Positions 12,001 to 23,521 of a stretch of DNA of 64,000 bases are shown here, piece by piece (positions within the stretch are counted from its first letter, which is position 1; every line of letters starts with the position of its first letter). Source of the stretch: Siphonodentalium dalli (Eukaryota; Mollusca; Scaphopoda; Gadilida; Siphonodentaliidae); the NCBI GenBank assembly GCA_032622095.1, contig CP136062.1, positions 139,954,351 through 140,018,350 on the forward strand, written 5' to 3'. The notes under the pieces were generated by a model. The model ran no database searches. It worked only from the letters and a program-made list of their open reading frames with translations, and had not been told where the DNA came from. The translations under genes and the position numbers were made by a program.

Positions 12001-13942
12001 ATATATATGTGCATTATGTGCTTGGTCTTATATAGTACAACACAGTAAGATGCAAGTGACACAGTGCGGGGACAATACTGTGTCAAAGAACATAGTTGAG
12101 GGGACCCTTCCATCACCCGTCACAATGCATCATTACTCCATATGTTGTGAACAAACAATCGGCTTAGGCTTAATGGATCGTTCTCCCCCAATAATATCCA
12201 ATCAACACTCTAGGTTGTGGTATTTTCTCGTAAATTAGATAGTGTCTATATGAAAATGTACATGTTTGTGCCCCATGGGCCATTGGCCATTATAAGATCG
12301 AGAAACTTAGTCTAGGCAACTACCGGGAATTTACTGGAAATTGCAATTATACATGTAGCTTATAGAGCTGTAATTCAACGTTTGCGTTTCCGATGCAGTT
12401 AATACCTAACTGTGAACTTTGAGATATACCTCGCAGTCAGAGTAACCGGATGTCTTATTTAAGGTTAGCAACGGTTGCTAATCAAATACCACAATGGTGT
12501 ACCAATCACTCATTGGTATTGCCTTAATTTAGTCAGTGTCTAATCACATGGTGCTGGTTTTGTTCAAAGTTGGGCACATGTATGTCTAAAACTATGCAGT
12601 CATGCTCTGCATATGCCACTGATCATTATAAGATCGGGAGACTTTGCCACCGGTCCTGACTCCTGATAGCTCCTATAGTAACGGTTACTAAGCACCTACT
12701 CGGAATTTGCAGGAAAATGCAACTATGGTTGATATCTATTTTACTCATTAAGCTCTACTTTAGTGGAAATTCGAATTTACTTTATTTTCACAGCTATACA
12801 CGAAGCGTGGAGATTAATTGTGGTCAGAATATTGGGTTGGGTTTCAGTCGCTGTACTGAAGTTGGCCAAATGTAACTGGTGTGGGAAGTGTGAAAGCAAG
12901 CCTATACCGCGCTATAGTAAAGATCTCAGCTGCACCTAAATGTCCATTTATCAGTAGCACAAATACTGCAAAAACACAGATTCTCCCAATGCATGAGGGA
13001 TAGACTCCAATGACAACGATTGCGTTAATGACAACGAACAACTATCATCTATACCTGTGTATTTGTGACACTACATCGCGTTATGATCAACGATGTGGCT
13101 TTAAAAACTAATCAGTGGACAACGAGACAGACATGTATCAAATAAAACAATGATATAATATGTAATCATCACATCGTGAACAGTCTTGTTGTGAATATTT
13201 TCGTTTGATTCAACAGGCTGCATATTATCGAAATTACAAAACCATTCGACACTTACTTTTGCCAGTTACTGTATCTTGAGTCATAACTATATCATATATT
13301 GCGTTTATTAAATCACGGATAGTTACAGTAGGTCAAACAAGAGTGTTAGTCTACATATATAGTTGTGCACGATTGCCAATAAGTGATATTACAATCAACG
13401 TTTGAGCATAACACGAAATTCTCCATATGGTTAAGTGCTAAATTTTGATCGCAACTGTAACCAGCAAGAATCATCTGATCACATCCATTCTTTTTAAAAC
13501 TACGTCTGTGTTTCATCGTTAGTATTTTTTAGGAATAACAGTACGCGCATACCATCATACGCAAAATGGCACCATTTATCCAAATTACTAGAATCTCCAT
13601 AGGGCTCAGTGTTAAATTTTGATCACAACTGTAGCCAACAAAAATAAACCGATCACATCAAAATTTTCAAAAATACATGTAACGGTCATATCTAGTAATT
13701 TGGAGAAGTTTCAAATCGCAACGATCACCATACGCCAGATGGCACCATCTATCGTTTTCTGTAAATACGAAACGCTCTCTAAATTATGTTGACCCTGATT
13801 TAGGCCGACCCGCCAAACTTCAAAATAGGAAACAAGTCAATCCTGAAAACATACCTACTAGGCATACAGAATCCGTTTTCAGATCGCTTTTAACAAACAA
13901 AAAATGCTAAATGACATAAGGAATCCGACTAATCACTAAGTT
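9028..13942. mobile_element. Possible ~4.9 kb composite with TAGTCGGATTCC ends
   Basis: TAGTCGGATTCCTTATGTC at about 9031-9049 recurs in inverse orientation at about 13914-13935. Inside the left part, a unit with TTTTCGGAATGTTAAAAGC, CTACCTGTTTCCAG and TTTTAGTGGAAACA is repeated near 9035, 9570 and 9815. Related text occurs reversed near 13700-13920. A second element (10545-11584) is nested within. No transposase was recognised. The outer pair may be two independent copies of one short repeat instead of the ends of a single element. Confidence 0.35.
10545..11584. mobile_element. 1.04-kb TIR element with ACGGTGGCTGG ends
   Basis: The left end ACGGTGGCTGGTTTAGGACA continues with GGAATATTTTTTTTATTTC and a GTGGCCACGAAAT palindrome. 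The right end is the inverse. Flanks share AGCTTAT (10538-10544 and 11585-11591), a 7-8 bp duplication. The interior holds three or more degenerate units of about 150 bp with ACCCTACAACACC, TTTATTTGA and GGTGAATATTTA. It is non-coding as far as I can see. Confidence 0.65.
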
Positions 13943-15130
13943 TATCTCCGGCCTCACATACGCTGTCAGCCTGTTCATCATTCTGGTTGCATGGGCTGAT
14001 AGTGCACCACAATGCAATCACGTTATGATAGTTGTTTTTTCTTCAAATGCTAGTTTTGACTTCATGTCCATGAGTAGTGGTCCATCTTATTAAATCCGTT
14101 GTGTTTTACACAGATCCTGGTATGAAAGTTCTATAAATCAAGGGTTTATCTATATATTGTTATGAAAGCACAAATTGGGGTTCCACTATAATATACCAAG
14201 CAATACCAAGCACAGATTGGGGTCCCACTATAATATACCAAGCAATACCAAGCACAAATAAAATAATTAGTTAGGCGGTTTTAGACCTGGAATAAACTGG
14301 TAAAGAACCCATTTTGGTCTCAAAATATACTGACTGATTTGCAGAAGAACATATCCAAAATCTGTTAAAATTCGCTTTGGGGAAAGTTCCCAAATAAACT
14401 TGGTGTCCAAAATGGCAGTTGGTATCAGAAAATATAGAATTTCTGCAGTAGGTGTACCAATTAGTTCCAAATTAGTAATGTACACCAACAATGAGCACTG
14501 TAGTCGTAAACCATATCGGTAGAATGTCTGCCCAAAATGGCTGCCAAAAACAGGGGAGATCGTGACAATATTTGAAGACATAGGGTCGAGAAAAAAAATT
14601 CATTTCCGCTGCCTGACTACTCACCCCCACCCTCTGTGCAAATTTTATAAAAAAAAATTCCAGGCCATCTATTTGGGATCCACCCTCCCCCAAAATTAGT
14701 AATAAGATCAGGGGGGGGGGGGGGTCTGCAAATTTTTTTTCGAACACTAGGCGGGGGTGGGTGGGTGGTTCAGCTAACACAATTTTTCCTGGCCCTGTGA
14801 ATGTTTTCCTGCAGTCATTTTTCTTCAATATAATGGGACAAAAGGTTTTAAGAATGCTTCTGCTATGTAATGGGTTATGAACTTAACTCTTGGTAGGGGG
14901 GTTTGAGTTCACCATAATTTAATAATGAGGGATGACACCAAAAAGGTCAGCTTGCTAAATGTTTTCATCAAGGACCTATCAATGCTCATTGACATGAAAA
15001 GGTTCAGGTTTAATTAGTTATATTAAAAATCATTTATTCAACCTGATATAAATGTAAACTCTTCAAATAAAAATATACTATTCAAAAAACCATAATAAAA
15101 TAAAATATAAAGTTGTTAAAACAAAACAAT
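13943..15130. repeat. Intergenic DNA with a 54-bp direct duplication and G-tract
   Basis: A unit containing GGGGTYCCACTATAATATAC and CAAGCAATACCAAGCACA occurs twice in tandem at about 14165-14252. A run of about 12 G at 14710-14724 lies in a stretch rich in CACCC and GGGTGG (14625-14770). The antisense frames here are low-complexity and I do not call them genes. Confidence 0.5.
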
Positions 15131-15640
15131 AACCGATTTCAACGACATTCGATACATGGGTCTAAGATCACCTCTAGATGGGAGCGGTCAAATTTGAACG
15201 GTTTTCGAGGAACAAAATGGACACCAGCAGCCATCTTGTAATTTAATCAGTAAATCCTTTAGAACACCCTAGTGCCTACAGAGGTTATCCCTCATCCGAT
15301 CATCACCAAACTTCATATGAATCCTCGGTGTGACCTCTCGATTGGTGCCTACCATTTTTACCGAACTCTGTAAATACATGGCTGCCAGCGGCCATCTTGG
15401 AATTTACTCTTTGTATGACTAAATCCTTTGGCACATCTTACAGGTCACATTTCTCATCTAATTGTCACCAATCTTTGGGGTGACCTCCAGATGGGAGCTT
15501 CCCTTTTTCTCCCGAAGTTTGTTAATAAAAAACATGGCTGCCAACAGACATCTTGGATTTCAAATGTGAATCCATCAGCACAACCAACAGCCCACATTTA
15601 TTGGAGAATTGCTTTCAAATTTTACAGCCTTATTGGTAAA
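15131..15640 (+). repeat. Tandem-core element, CCATCTTGG family, copy 2
   Basis: About three degenerate units share GACCTCTAGATGGGAG, CAGCCATCTTG and CACCAAACTTCATATG with 7046-8280. The hairpin left end is missing. Confidence 0.6.
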
Positions 15641-18199
15641 TAATAACAGTAGGAATGCTTCTATAATCATGATACGGAACATAGATCGGATAAGATCAGG
15701 ACAACTAAGTAAAATAGTCATTTGAAGCAGTATGAAAGGGGTGGGTCCCTATCTCAGAATCGGGAAAAAATAAAAATTAGTGGGTGGTGGGTACCCAGAG
15801 TGTGGAAAAAATAAAAAAGCTCCTAGTGTACGGAATATTTTTCCTGACCACCCCCTGATAAGATCAGAATAAATCAGAATAATATGAAACAAAATTGTAT
15901 CAGCCTGGTTCTTTCGAGCAAATACTATTTAGCATATTCAAACATATTAATACAACCCAAAACAGATGAATGCCAATATCATGATCAGAAGCAAAATAAA
16001 CAGTTCCCACAGGTATCCTGATTAAAGATATGCATTATGTACAGGGATTTCATCTTAGCCCTATAACATTCACCTCATAATTCTAATGGTGCATGTGCAC
16101 ATACCGTGTTTGTTGGCCAATGCACTCCTTGTGGCATCCTAATGGTCTGTACTGTATTTCAGTGATTGTTTGATTGCTTGCTTATGTGTGGTCTACCATC
16201 CTGTACAGAATAAAATGGTTTTGGTAACCAGTGACTGGTGTAGATTGCTCAGGGCTAGGGCAAGATGATATTTGCATATATTTTGTTATAATTTTATACT
16301 GTTGGCATGCAGATGTCACATTTTGCCATTCATGCCATGCATGCACAGAATGGCTTGTACATGCTTATTAATTTGTGTTGGAAATAGGTAATATATAAGA
16401 CCTTGATAGCCACTGCCTGAAGTACATGTACAGTTAATCATGAGTGTTCAACCTGGTGATGCATACAGTGTTCTCTAGTCACTAATATGGGCCTATCATA
16501 CTCAGAAATGATGCAACAGGTAAGCACATTAAAAACTAAATGATATAATTCCAACATTTTAATGATTCCTTATTAATCTTTGATAAATATTTGATTGGAA
16601 AAAATATGCATCTCACTTTTTTTCTGACCTCGAACCACCCACCACCTCCCTGTGTCTGGACTTTTTCTGCAGACTCCTCTCCCGGCCTAAATTGACAAAG
16701 TGAAATGAAATTTACATTTTGTGCCAAATTGAATACCTTTCTCGCATTTAAATTCGGGCAGTAGCCAGTACTATTTTTCACTCAGTTTTGAATTCACGCA
16801 CTTTGAATTTGCGCACCATGCTGCGCGAATTCAAAACTGACAAAAATATTTTTGTAAAATGCTTGGTTTTGATGAAAGTTTCAGATCTTAATCGTTAATG
16901 AAGATACGTCTGCATATCAAACACCATCACAGTGGCTTTACATCGTGTATAATTTAACATAACTGAATCATCAATGTATTGTGAAGACGGCTGTTATACG
17001 CTCCAAATAATTATTCTGATATTAAAATAGTTACAAACATAATTGAAATGAACTCGAAAGAAGTAAAACGACAACCACGTATCAGAAAAAAATTAAAAAC
17101 TTGACTGTGGGTTGTGTTGACGTGACTAACTCAGAATGTTCGTTCACGGTGTAGTGCTAGCGTTGTGAACAGGGGGACGTGCTTCGTGCATCTTCAGTCA
17201 GCAATATGTGTGCATATATTTCTTATTTCAACAGCAATGATGATACCATGATTTGTTGCTGTATACTTATATCATACATATCAGTAAAGGTTTGATGTTG
17301 GTTGCCCGCATGTAAATTATAGTCCTACAAGCCTAATGTTCGGTCCAACCTTCCGTAATCTATATACATGTACGTAACCCATCAAAGTGTAGCCTTCTTG
17401 TTTCTGGGTGGTTGGTATAAACTTATACTATTTTTTGCTCAGTTTTAAATTCGCACACAGACGGGTGTGCGCAAAATGGTACTGCACGAATTTAAATACG
17501 AGTAAGGTAGCTAGTCCTATAAGAGCACACAAACACTTCTCATGTCATATATGTGTAATTAAACAGTTAAATGGGATTTAACAGAGCTATACTGATTCTA
17601 TGACCTTTTCTAGAAGCAGAATATATATGTATGTACTCAGAGCAGTGTTAATGCATGTGATCGATCATTATTTATTTTGGTATCTACAACATCAAACATT
17701 TTAAACTTCACTGCTATCAGACAGTATGAGAGATATTCATAGAGTACTGTGTACAATGTGTAGATCCTATTATCCATGTCTCGAAATATTAGTCATTGTT
17801 ACCTTTGATCAAGTGATGAAACACAAATATTTTGCTTTTATCACAAGAATGCATGATGGTATACTATGAACGCAATTTATCAAAACACAAAGGAGTACCA
17901 TGTTCTAGACTATCTTCAATAAATTCTTAACTTTACCAAAATTGCCTACATACTCTGCTGTAGAGACTGTTTGTACCTGGAAATTATATTTGGATATATT
18001 CACCAAGACGAATGTTACTGTTTTTTCTGCAACCATATGTATGTCATCGTGGCATGGCTTGGAGTTGTGGCCATTTTGACAGCCATTTTGTGGCTGTTAT
18101 TGTATTATTTTCTGTCCGTGTCACTATATTCGCTCCAGTATTCTTTATTCCACACAAACTGGTATACCTGCGTAATACCTATGCCACAATATATCGTAT
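15641..18199. other. Intergenic DNA; two short GAATTC-type palindromes
   Basis: No gene was recognised. Inverted text CAGTTTTGAATTC/GAATTCAAAACTG lies at about 16786-16837, and a related CAGTTTTAAATTCG/CGAATTTAAA pair at about 17440-17506. A frame near 17971-18258 looks membrane-like but has no splice context or recognisable family. Confidence 0.4.
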
Positions 18200-18350
18200 A
18201 TAGAGGATCTACAACGAGTCCCCAGTTTATAGCGGAATTTACAAAACGAGTCCAGTAAATTAGGTCTGGACCGAGCCTTTGGCGAGGTCCAGACCTAATT
18301 TACTGGACGAGTTTTGTAATTTCCGCAATAAACTGGGGACAAGTTGTAGA
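18200..18350. repeat. Long palindrome, arms of about 65 bp
   Basis: ATCTACAACGAGTCCCCAGT and GGAATTTACAAAACGAGTCC on the left are mirrored on the right around a short loop at about 18272-18284. It looks like a hairpin MITE. No target duplication was identified. Confidence 0.65.
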
Positions 18351-19162
18351 TTCTATTTATTACATGATCCAAAACATCAACAAAACATATGGAACGAGAA
18401 ACTAACATCGGCTTCTATAAGACATGCGATGACGTAACTATTCGTTGTTTGCCCGCGTAAAGAAATAGTCCCAGATAAATAAAGACTATTTGGCGCTTTT
18501 AATGGCGTATATTTAATAACATAACTTTTCAAATTCTTCATTCATTCATTGTTGGAAAAATATTGGAAGTCATAGTATTTTTGAGACGTAGCGTACGGAA
18601 TGTTAAAAGACATAAACCGGAAGTCAAAGGTCACCTGGCGCTATTTCCTGTTATTAAACGAACGTTTAATATCACAATTTATAGAATGGGTTTATTGAAT
18701 GGAATAAGGGTAGGATCGTGTAATAAAATGACTTATTTTGAGAAATGATGTAATATAGACAACTATTTTGGATGCCATCTTCATCCGTGCATCCGTTCGC
18801 TTTTTACGGATGATAACTTTAGTAAGTATATGAACTGAATGGAATAAAATTTTGTATGTGGGTTTACTAGCTCAAAATACAGGTCAAGTTCAAATTTCTG
18901 TCTTTGCACCATCACAGCAGATTAGCCTTTGTTCATGTCTACATTTTGGACAAACCATAGGTGTATTTGGCCATGCCCTAATTTATATGCTCTTGTTTTT
19001 GCTTGGAATTGCTTGGTATATATGGTAGTATGACCGCACACATGGATGTTCAGAAAATTGGCTAATCACCTACCGGTACAGTCTTACACTGTATTGATAA
19101 CACTCAGTGTTGAAAGAAAGGATTAAGATAAAAAGTGACCATTCTTATGGCTGCTCTTGAGG
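18351..19162. repeat. Intergenic DNA with a single pearl-like core unit
   Basis: At 18770-18930, CATCCGTGCATCCG, GGATGATAACTTTAGT, TTTGTATGTGGGTTTACTAG and CAGGTCAAGTTC match units of the tandem element at 52218-53470. The rest holds nothing recognised. Confidence 0.5.
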
Positions 19163-19312
19163 TACAGTAAGTACCATAAATAATCGACTCCCTTAAGCAC
19201 AGCAGAATTATGGGTCGATGAATGGCAACAAGCCATATTTCTGACTAAATCCTGAAAATTTACCCTTAATTCTGCTGTGGATAAGGAATCGATTATTTAT
19301 GGCATTACTGTG
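19163..19312. mobile_element. TA-flanked palindromic MITE, CAGTAATGCCC family, copy 2
   Basis: A shorter, diverged copy: the left end reads TACAGTAAGTACC and the right end GGCATTACTGTG. The central GCAGAATTATGGGT and GCCATATTTCTGACTAAATC arms are preserved. Confidence 0.7.
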
Positions 19313-20659
19313 ATTTTAGATAGATTTCACTTACTAGTATCTTTGATTATAAAATAAGGAAAACTTTGCACTAATTTCAAAAGAAAGGAGACGACATCAC
19401 CCAAGTTGCTGAGGCCTGATCTCTCATCCAATATTATGAACTCCAGTTATTCCTAAGTAAATGCTTGAAGGACAACACATTTGTGGTGGTAAACATTGAA
19501 TACTAAGGATATACCGGTATGATTGGATAACTTTATTTTACTTCTCATTGGGAGATGAGGTCAATTATCACTGTTATACATGTAAATCATTTTCATTGAA
19601 GAGAAGGCATATAGTGGCGGAAATATGTATAAATTATTTTACATTGACATGCTCATTTAATTTTCAGACTTAGCTGGTTGAATCCTTGGAGGTATTTGAA
19701 ATGGTGCCCGACATCTCCAGAAATGCTTGCAAATATTGAGAGAAAGATTCTTAATTGTGAGTTTTATCATCACCTTAACAATTAGGAAAATGACCTTCAT
19801 ATATTTGCTATCTTCAAGCATGGTTTTTAGCTCAACTTTAGTTTGTACAGTTTGAGCTATTGCCATGGGTTGGTATCCCACGTACATCCATCAACAATTT
19901 CCATTAGCACAGGCTTTGGTCCTTTCATTATGAAATTTGTCATGGCTGTTGAGTGTTGACATAGACATGTAGATGAGAACGAGTCATTTTGGAGTCATTC
20001 GGCAAAAAACATGGCCGCCAGTGGCCATCTTGCATTTTCAAAATTCAATCCATTAGTATGGGCTACAGACCTTACCTTTGTTTTGATCATCATGATATTT
20101 TCCATGTATGCTGACATTGACATGTAGATGTGAACAATATATTTTGGGGATGAATCTGCCAAAAACATGGCCCCTGTCGTTCATCTTTTGGTTTTCAGTA
20201 TTACTGTAAATCCATTAACATGGGCTACATGCCGTACCATTCGTCTGATCAATAATTATTCATCTGATCATTATGAAATTTTTCAAGGTTGTTGACATTG
20301 ACATGTAGATGGGAAAGAGGCCACCAGCATTCATCTTGGATTTCAAATTTGAATCCATCGACATATCTTGCATTACTGTTTATTTAGAAGAGCGTAATAG
20401 TAGGTATTAGTACTTGTAAGAATCAGAAGATGTTATGCATGTTTATGCTCATTCGGAGGATTATTTCTCTCCCATAATTACATGTGTCAACAGTTATAAT
20501 GGTCTTCGGCTCTACATGTTTATTAAAATTTACATGTATCAGTAGTCTACCCTGCATGTTTATTTGGGATTTCACATTTATTTGGAAAACTAGAGTACCG
20601 TTTGGTGAATTTTATTGCGCATATATACACATATCACTGAGGTAGTCACCAAGAATTAA
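19313..20659 (+). repeat. Tandem-core element, CCATCTTGG family, copy 3, in intergenic DNA
   Basis: From about 19826 the left-end phrase TTTAGCTCAACTTTAG...GAGCTATTGCCATGGGTTGG begins, followed to about 20370 by units with TGACATTGACATGTAGATG, AAAACATGGCC and CATCTTGGATTTC. Before 19826 and after 20370 I see no gene. Confidence 0.55.
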
Positions 20660-21166
20660 AGGGCCATTTTATTTTTGATCACCGATTTGTTTTTTACAGT
20701 GTCTTGATATACGGTTTTAATAACAATCTATGACATAAAAATTATTAAAATACTATGATTCATCACTGTTTGGACATCTATGTCTCCGAAATAGTCCATA
20801 GAGTAATAGAAAATAGCTGAAATCATAGAAACATTTCCCCCATCTCGCCTCAGAAGTCAAATAGATTATGCAATACATTCCAAATGAAACTTAAGCACCG
20901 AAAACACATCGGTTCACAGTTTTTTACACCGGATAATTTGATAATACAATATTTTGAAGCCTCCTCTTTTAAATGGTATATAATATGACATATATTTTAT
21001 ATAATATGATCTGGGGGTTTAGTTTAAACATATTTATTTCTCTAAATTAAAAATACATAGGAAATAACACATATACTTGTATACAGACAATGGGATTGGA
21101 GGACAAGTGCTGACTCACTTATGAGTACCTCCTCTCCCTCTGGGGGTTCGAAATTTAAGTGGGCCT
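20660..21166. mobile_element. TTAA-flanked MITE, AAGGGCC-ended family
   Basis: It lies between TTAA at 20656-20659 and TTAA at 21167-21170. The ends AAGGGCCATTTTATTTTTGA and the inverse of AAAGGCCCACTTAAATTTCG are imperfect TIRs related to the elements at 45594-46020 and 48458-48884. TTAA duplication is the signature of piggyBac-type integration. The element ends about 190 bp before a hydrolase exon. Confidence 0.5.
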
Positions 21167-21359
21167 TTAAACTCGGATGGTCGTCCATCTGAACAGAGAT
21201 TAGCCTCGCCATTGCTTACATTGTGGGTTGTTCATTGATTGTAATTTAACTTTCAAATTTATATCTTTTGATTTTATGGCTAGAAGTTGCAATCATGAGA
21301 TGCCCTCCCAACTTCCATACCTCTGTAGATGATCCATATACCTACTCATTGTATTTCAG

Positions 21360-21884
21360 GTTTGAAGAGTAGTAATATTGAGAGCAAATTTGTACCTGTG
21401 AGGAAAGGATTACGGCTGCGGACAGTGACAGTTAACCCCAATCATGAGGGTACACCCCTGGTGCTTGTTCATGGAATGGGTGGGGGTGTTGGGATGTGGG
21501 TGCAAAATCTAGACATTCTGGCAGAAAAAAGGCCTGTGCATGCTTTTGATGTTCTCGGATTTGGGAGAAGTTCTCGACCGAAGTTCAGTTACGATGCTGG
21601 ATTGGCAGAGATGGAGTTTGTGGATTCCTTGGAGGACTGGCGTAAAGAAATGAAGCTGAATCAGTTTATCCTCGCCGGGCATTCTCTCGGAGGATACATC
21701 GCTACGTCTTACGCCCTCAGATATCCGCAGCATATTGAGCATTTGGTGCTGATGGAACCATGGGGTTTCCCTGAAAAACCTTCATCCAACCAGGGGAATG
21801 AAATTCCAGTATGGATAAAAGCCGTTGCTACAGTTATGAAGCCATTCAACCCATTATCTGGTCTCAGAGCAGTGGGGCCATGGG
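21360..21884 (+). CDS. ABHD4: ABHD4-like gene, visible exon A
   Basis: The acceptor is GTATTTCAG at 21351-21359; the exon begins at the second base of a codon. The donor is GGG|GTGAGT at 21885. It encodes the beta-strand core from GLKSSNIESK through the nucleophile elbow GHSLGG to AVGPW, and ends after one base of the next codon. Confidence 0.9.
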
Positions 21885-23483
21885 GTGAGTAAATATTTTC
21901 TCTTTCGTGCCTGTCAAATGTTAGTTGCTTTCTACAACACTTCAGAGATGGGAATGAAATGGACCTTGTTTTTCAATAAAATTACTCTTATTTTGGCAAA
22001 ACCATCTTTTGGTATCTTTTTACCAAGAAATTAACATCTGTTTGCGATTAGCATATTGCCGAGTTCATGCCTAAAGTATTTGATTAAAATAAAAATAATT
22101 TTCAATTTGACGATTACAAATTATAATACATGTAAATTTGAAATACTTTTTCTAGTTGACATATTCAGTTAAAAAATGAAATATAGAATATACACATAGT
22201 GTTTCTGAATAACAAATTTAATCCACGAGTGGGAATGGCGATTTACACCACGAGCTTCAGCGAGTGGTGTAAATCGCCAATCCCACGAGTGGATTAAATT
22301 TGTTATTCAGAAACACTATGCGTACATTTTGTTTATGCCACGATCTTTACAATGCGATGGATAAACACTTTTCCATTTCAAATTGTATGGAGAAAGTTTA
22401 ATCCACTCTGCGAAGTTTATGCCACGATCTTTACAATGCAATGGATAAACACTTTTCCGTTCAAATTGTATGGAGAAAGTTTAATCCACTCTGCGCTGCT
22501 CTGCGAAGTTTAATCAACAGTAGGCACGTTTAATCAACAGGTGTTGATTAAACGTAAAATTTAGCGATCGTGGTATAAAATACTTTTACCAGTTGACACA
22601 GCTTAGAGTGTAAAATACACCCATCCATGTATCTCCGTCATATTAGATGGGATGTGAATGATCTTTTAACTATTAACAATGGGATGAATGGAAACATCCT
22701 ACATGTTTTGTTCAGTCATCACATGCCAGATTAACCTCTTCGCTGCTATGACGTCCGTAACTATTACGGACATAAAAATGCACGCCGAACTCAGAGATTG
22801 GTACATCGAAATAACTGTATCTCAAAGTTTCAAACAGTGTATGATGTTCCACGATTGTGAATGATAATAGCCTTTCAACTGAGTCATATGTATGGTTCTT
22901 GTGATATTCCCGTTATATTTTTCCACTGGAAAATTGCAATAACGTCAACAACCCAGGCTGGGCTGCCCAGCACATGATGTTATAACGTCATTTAGCAGCG
23001 AAGAGGTTAAGATATCTTTCAAATTAAGCCACATCAGAAAATTAATAAACCTCAGCTGAAAGCCACATTTGGGGGATACACTGTGGTGCACTTGTTTTTC
23101 CTGAAAACCTCCAGATGAATAATATACCATTCTGATGTACACTTTTTTCACTGAGAATCCATTTAGAATAGAAAGGTTTAATAAAAATAGAGAGGCTAAT
23201 GAAACAAGTATTCTGCTAAAGTAACCTGAATAATCTGTTCAAGGTCCAAGAGTAATTAGAAAGTTTCGACCAGATTTACAAAAGAAGTTTGCTGGAAGCT
23301 TTGAAGATGAGACTATCTTTGATTATATATACCACTGCAATGCACAAGCACCCAGGTATGTATTTAGAAATTTTACCTGTATTTGGATTGGTAGATTGAG
23401 TCTGTTTATTGTCATGTGTGACAGCTGCAGACAGAAAATCAGACTGCCCCAACTTTTTAACCAGAGTTATTATACCCCCCCTA

Positions 23484-23521
<38 letters not shown>

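Noticed and set aside
17971-18258. Membrane-protein-like frame
   Set aside because: Hydrophobic by AT-rich composition; no splice context, and it ends in a palindrome.
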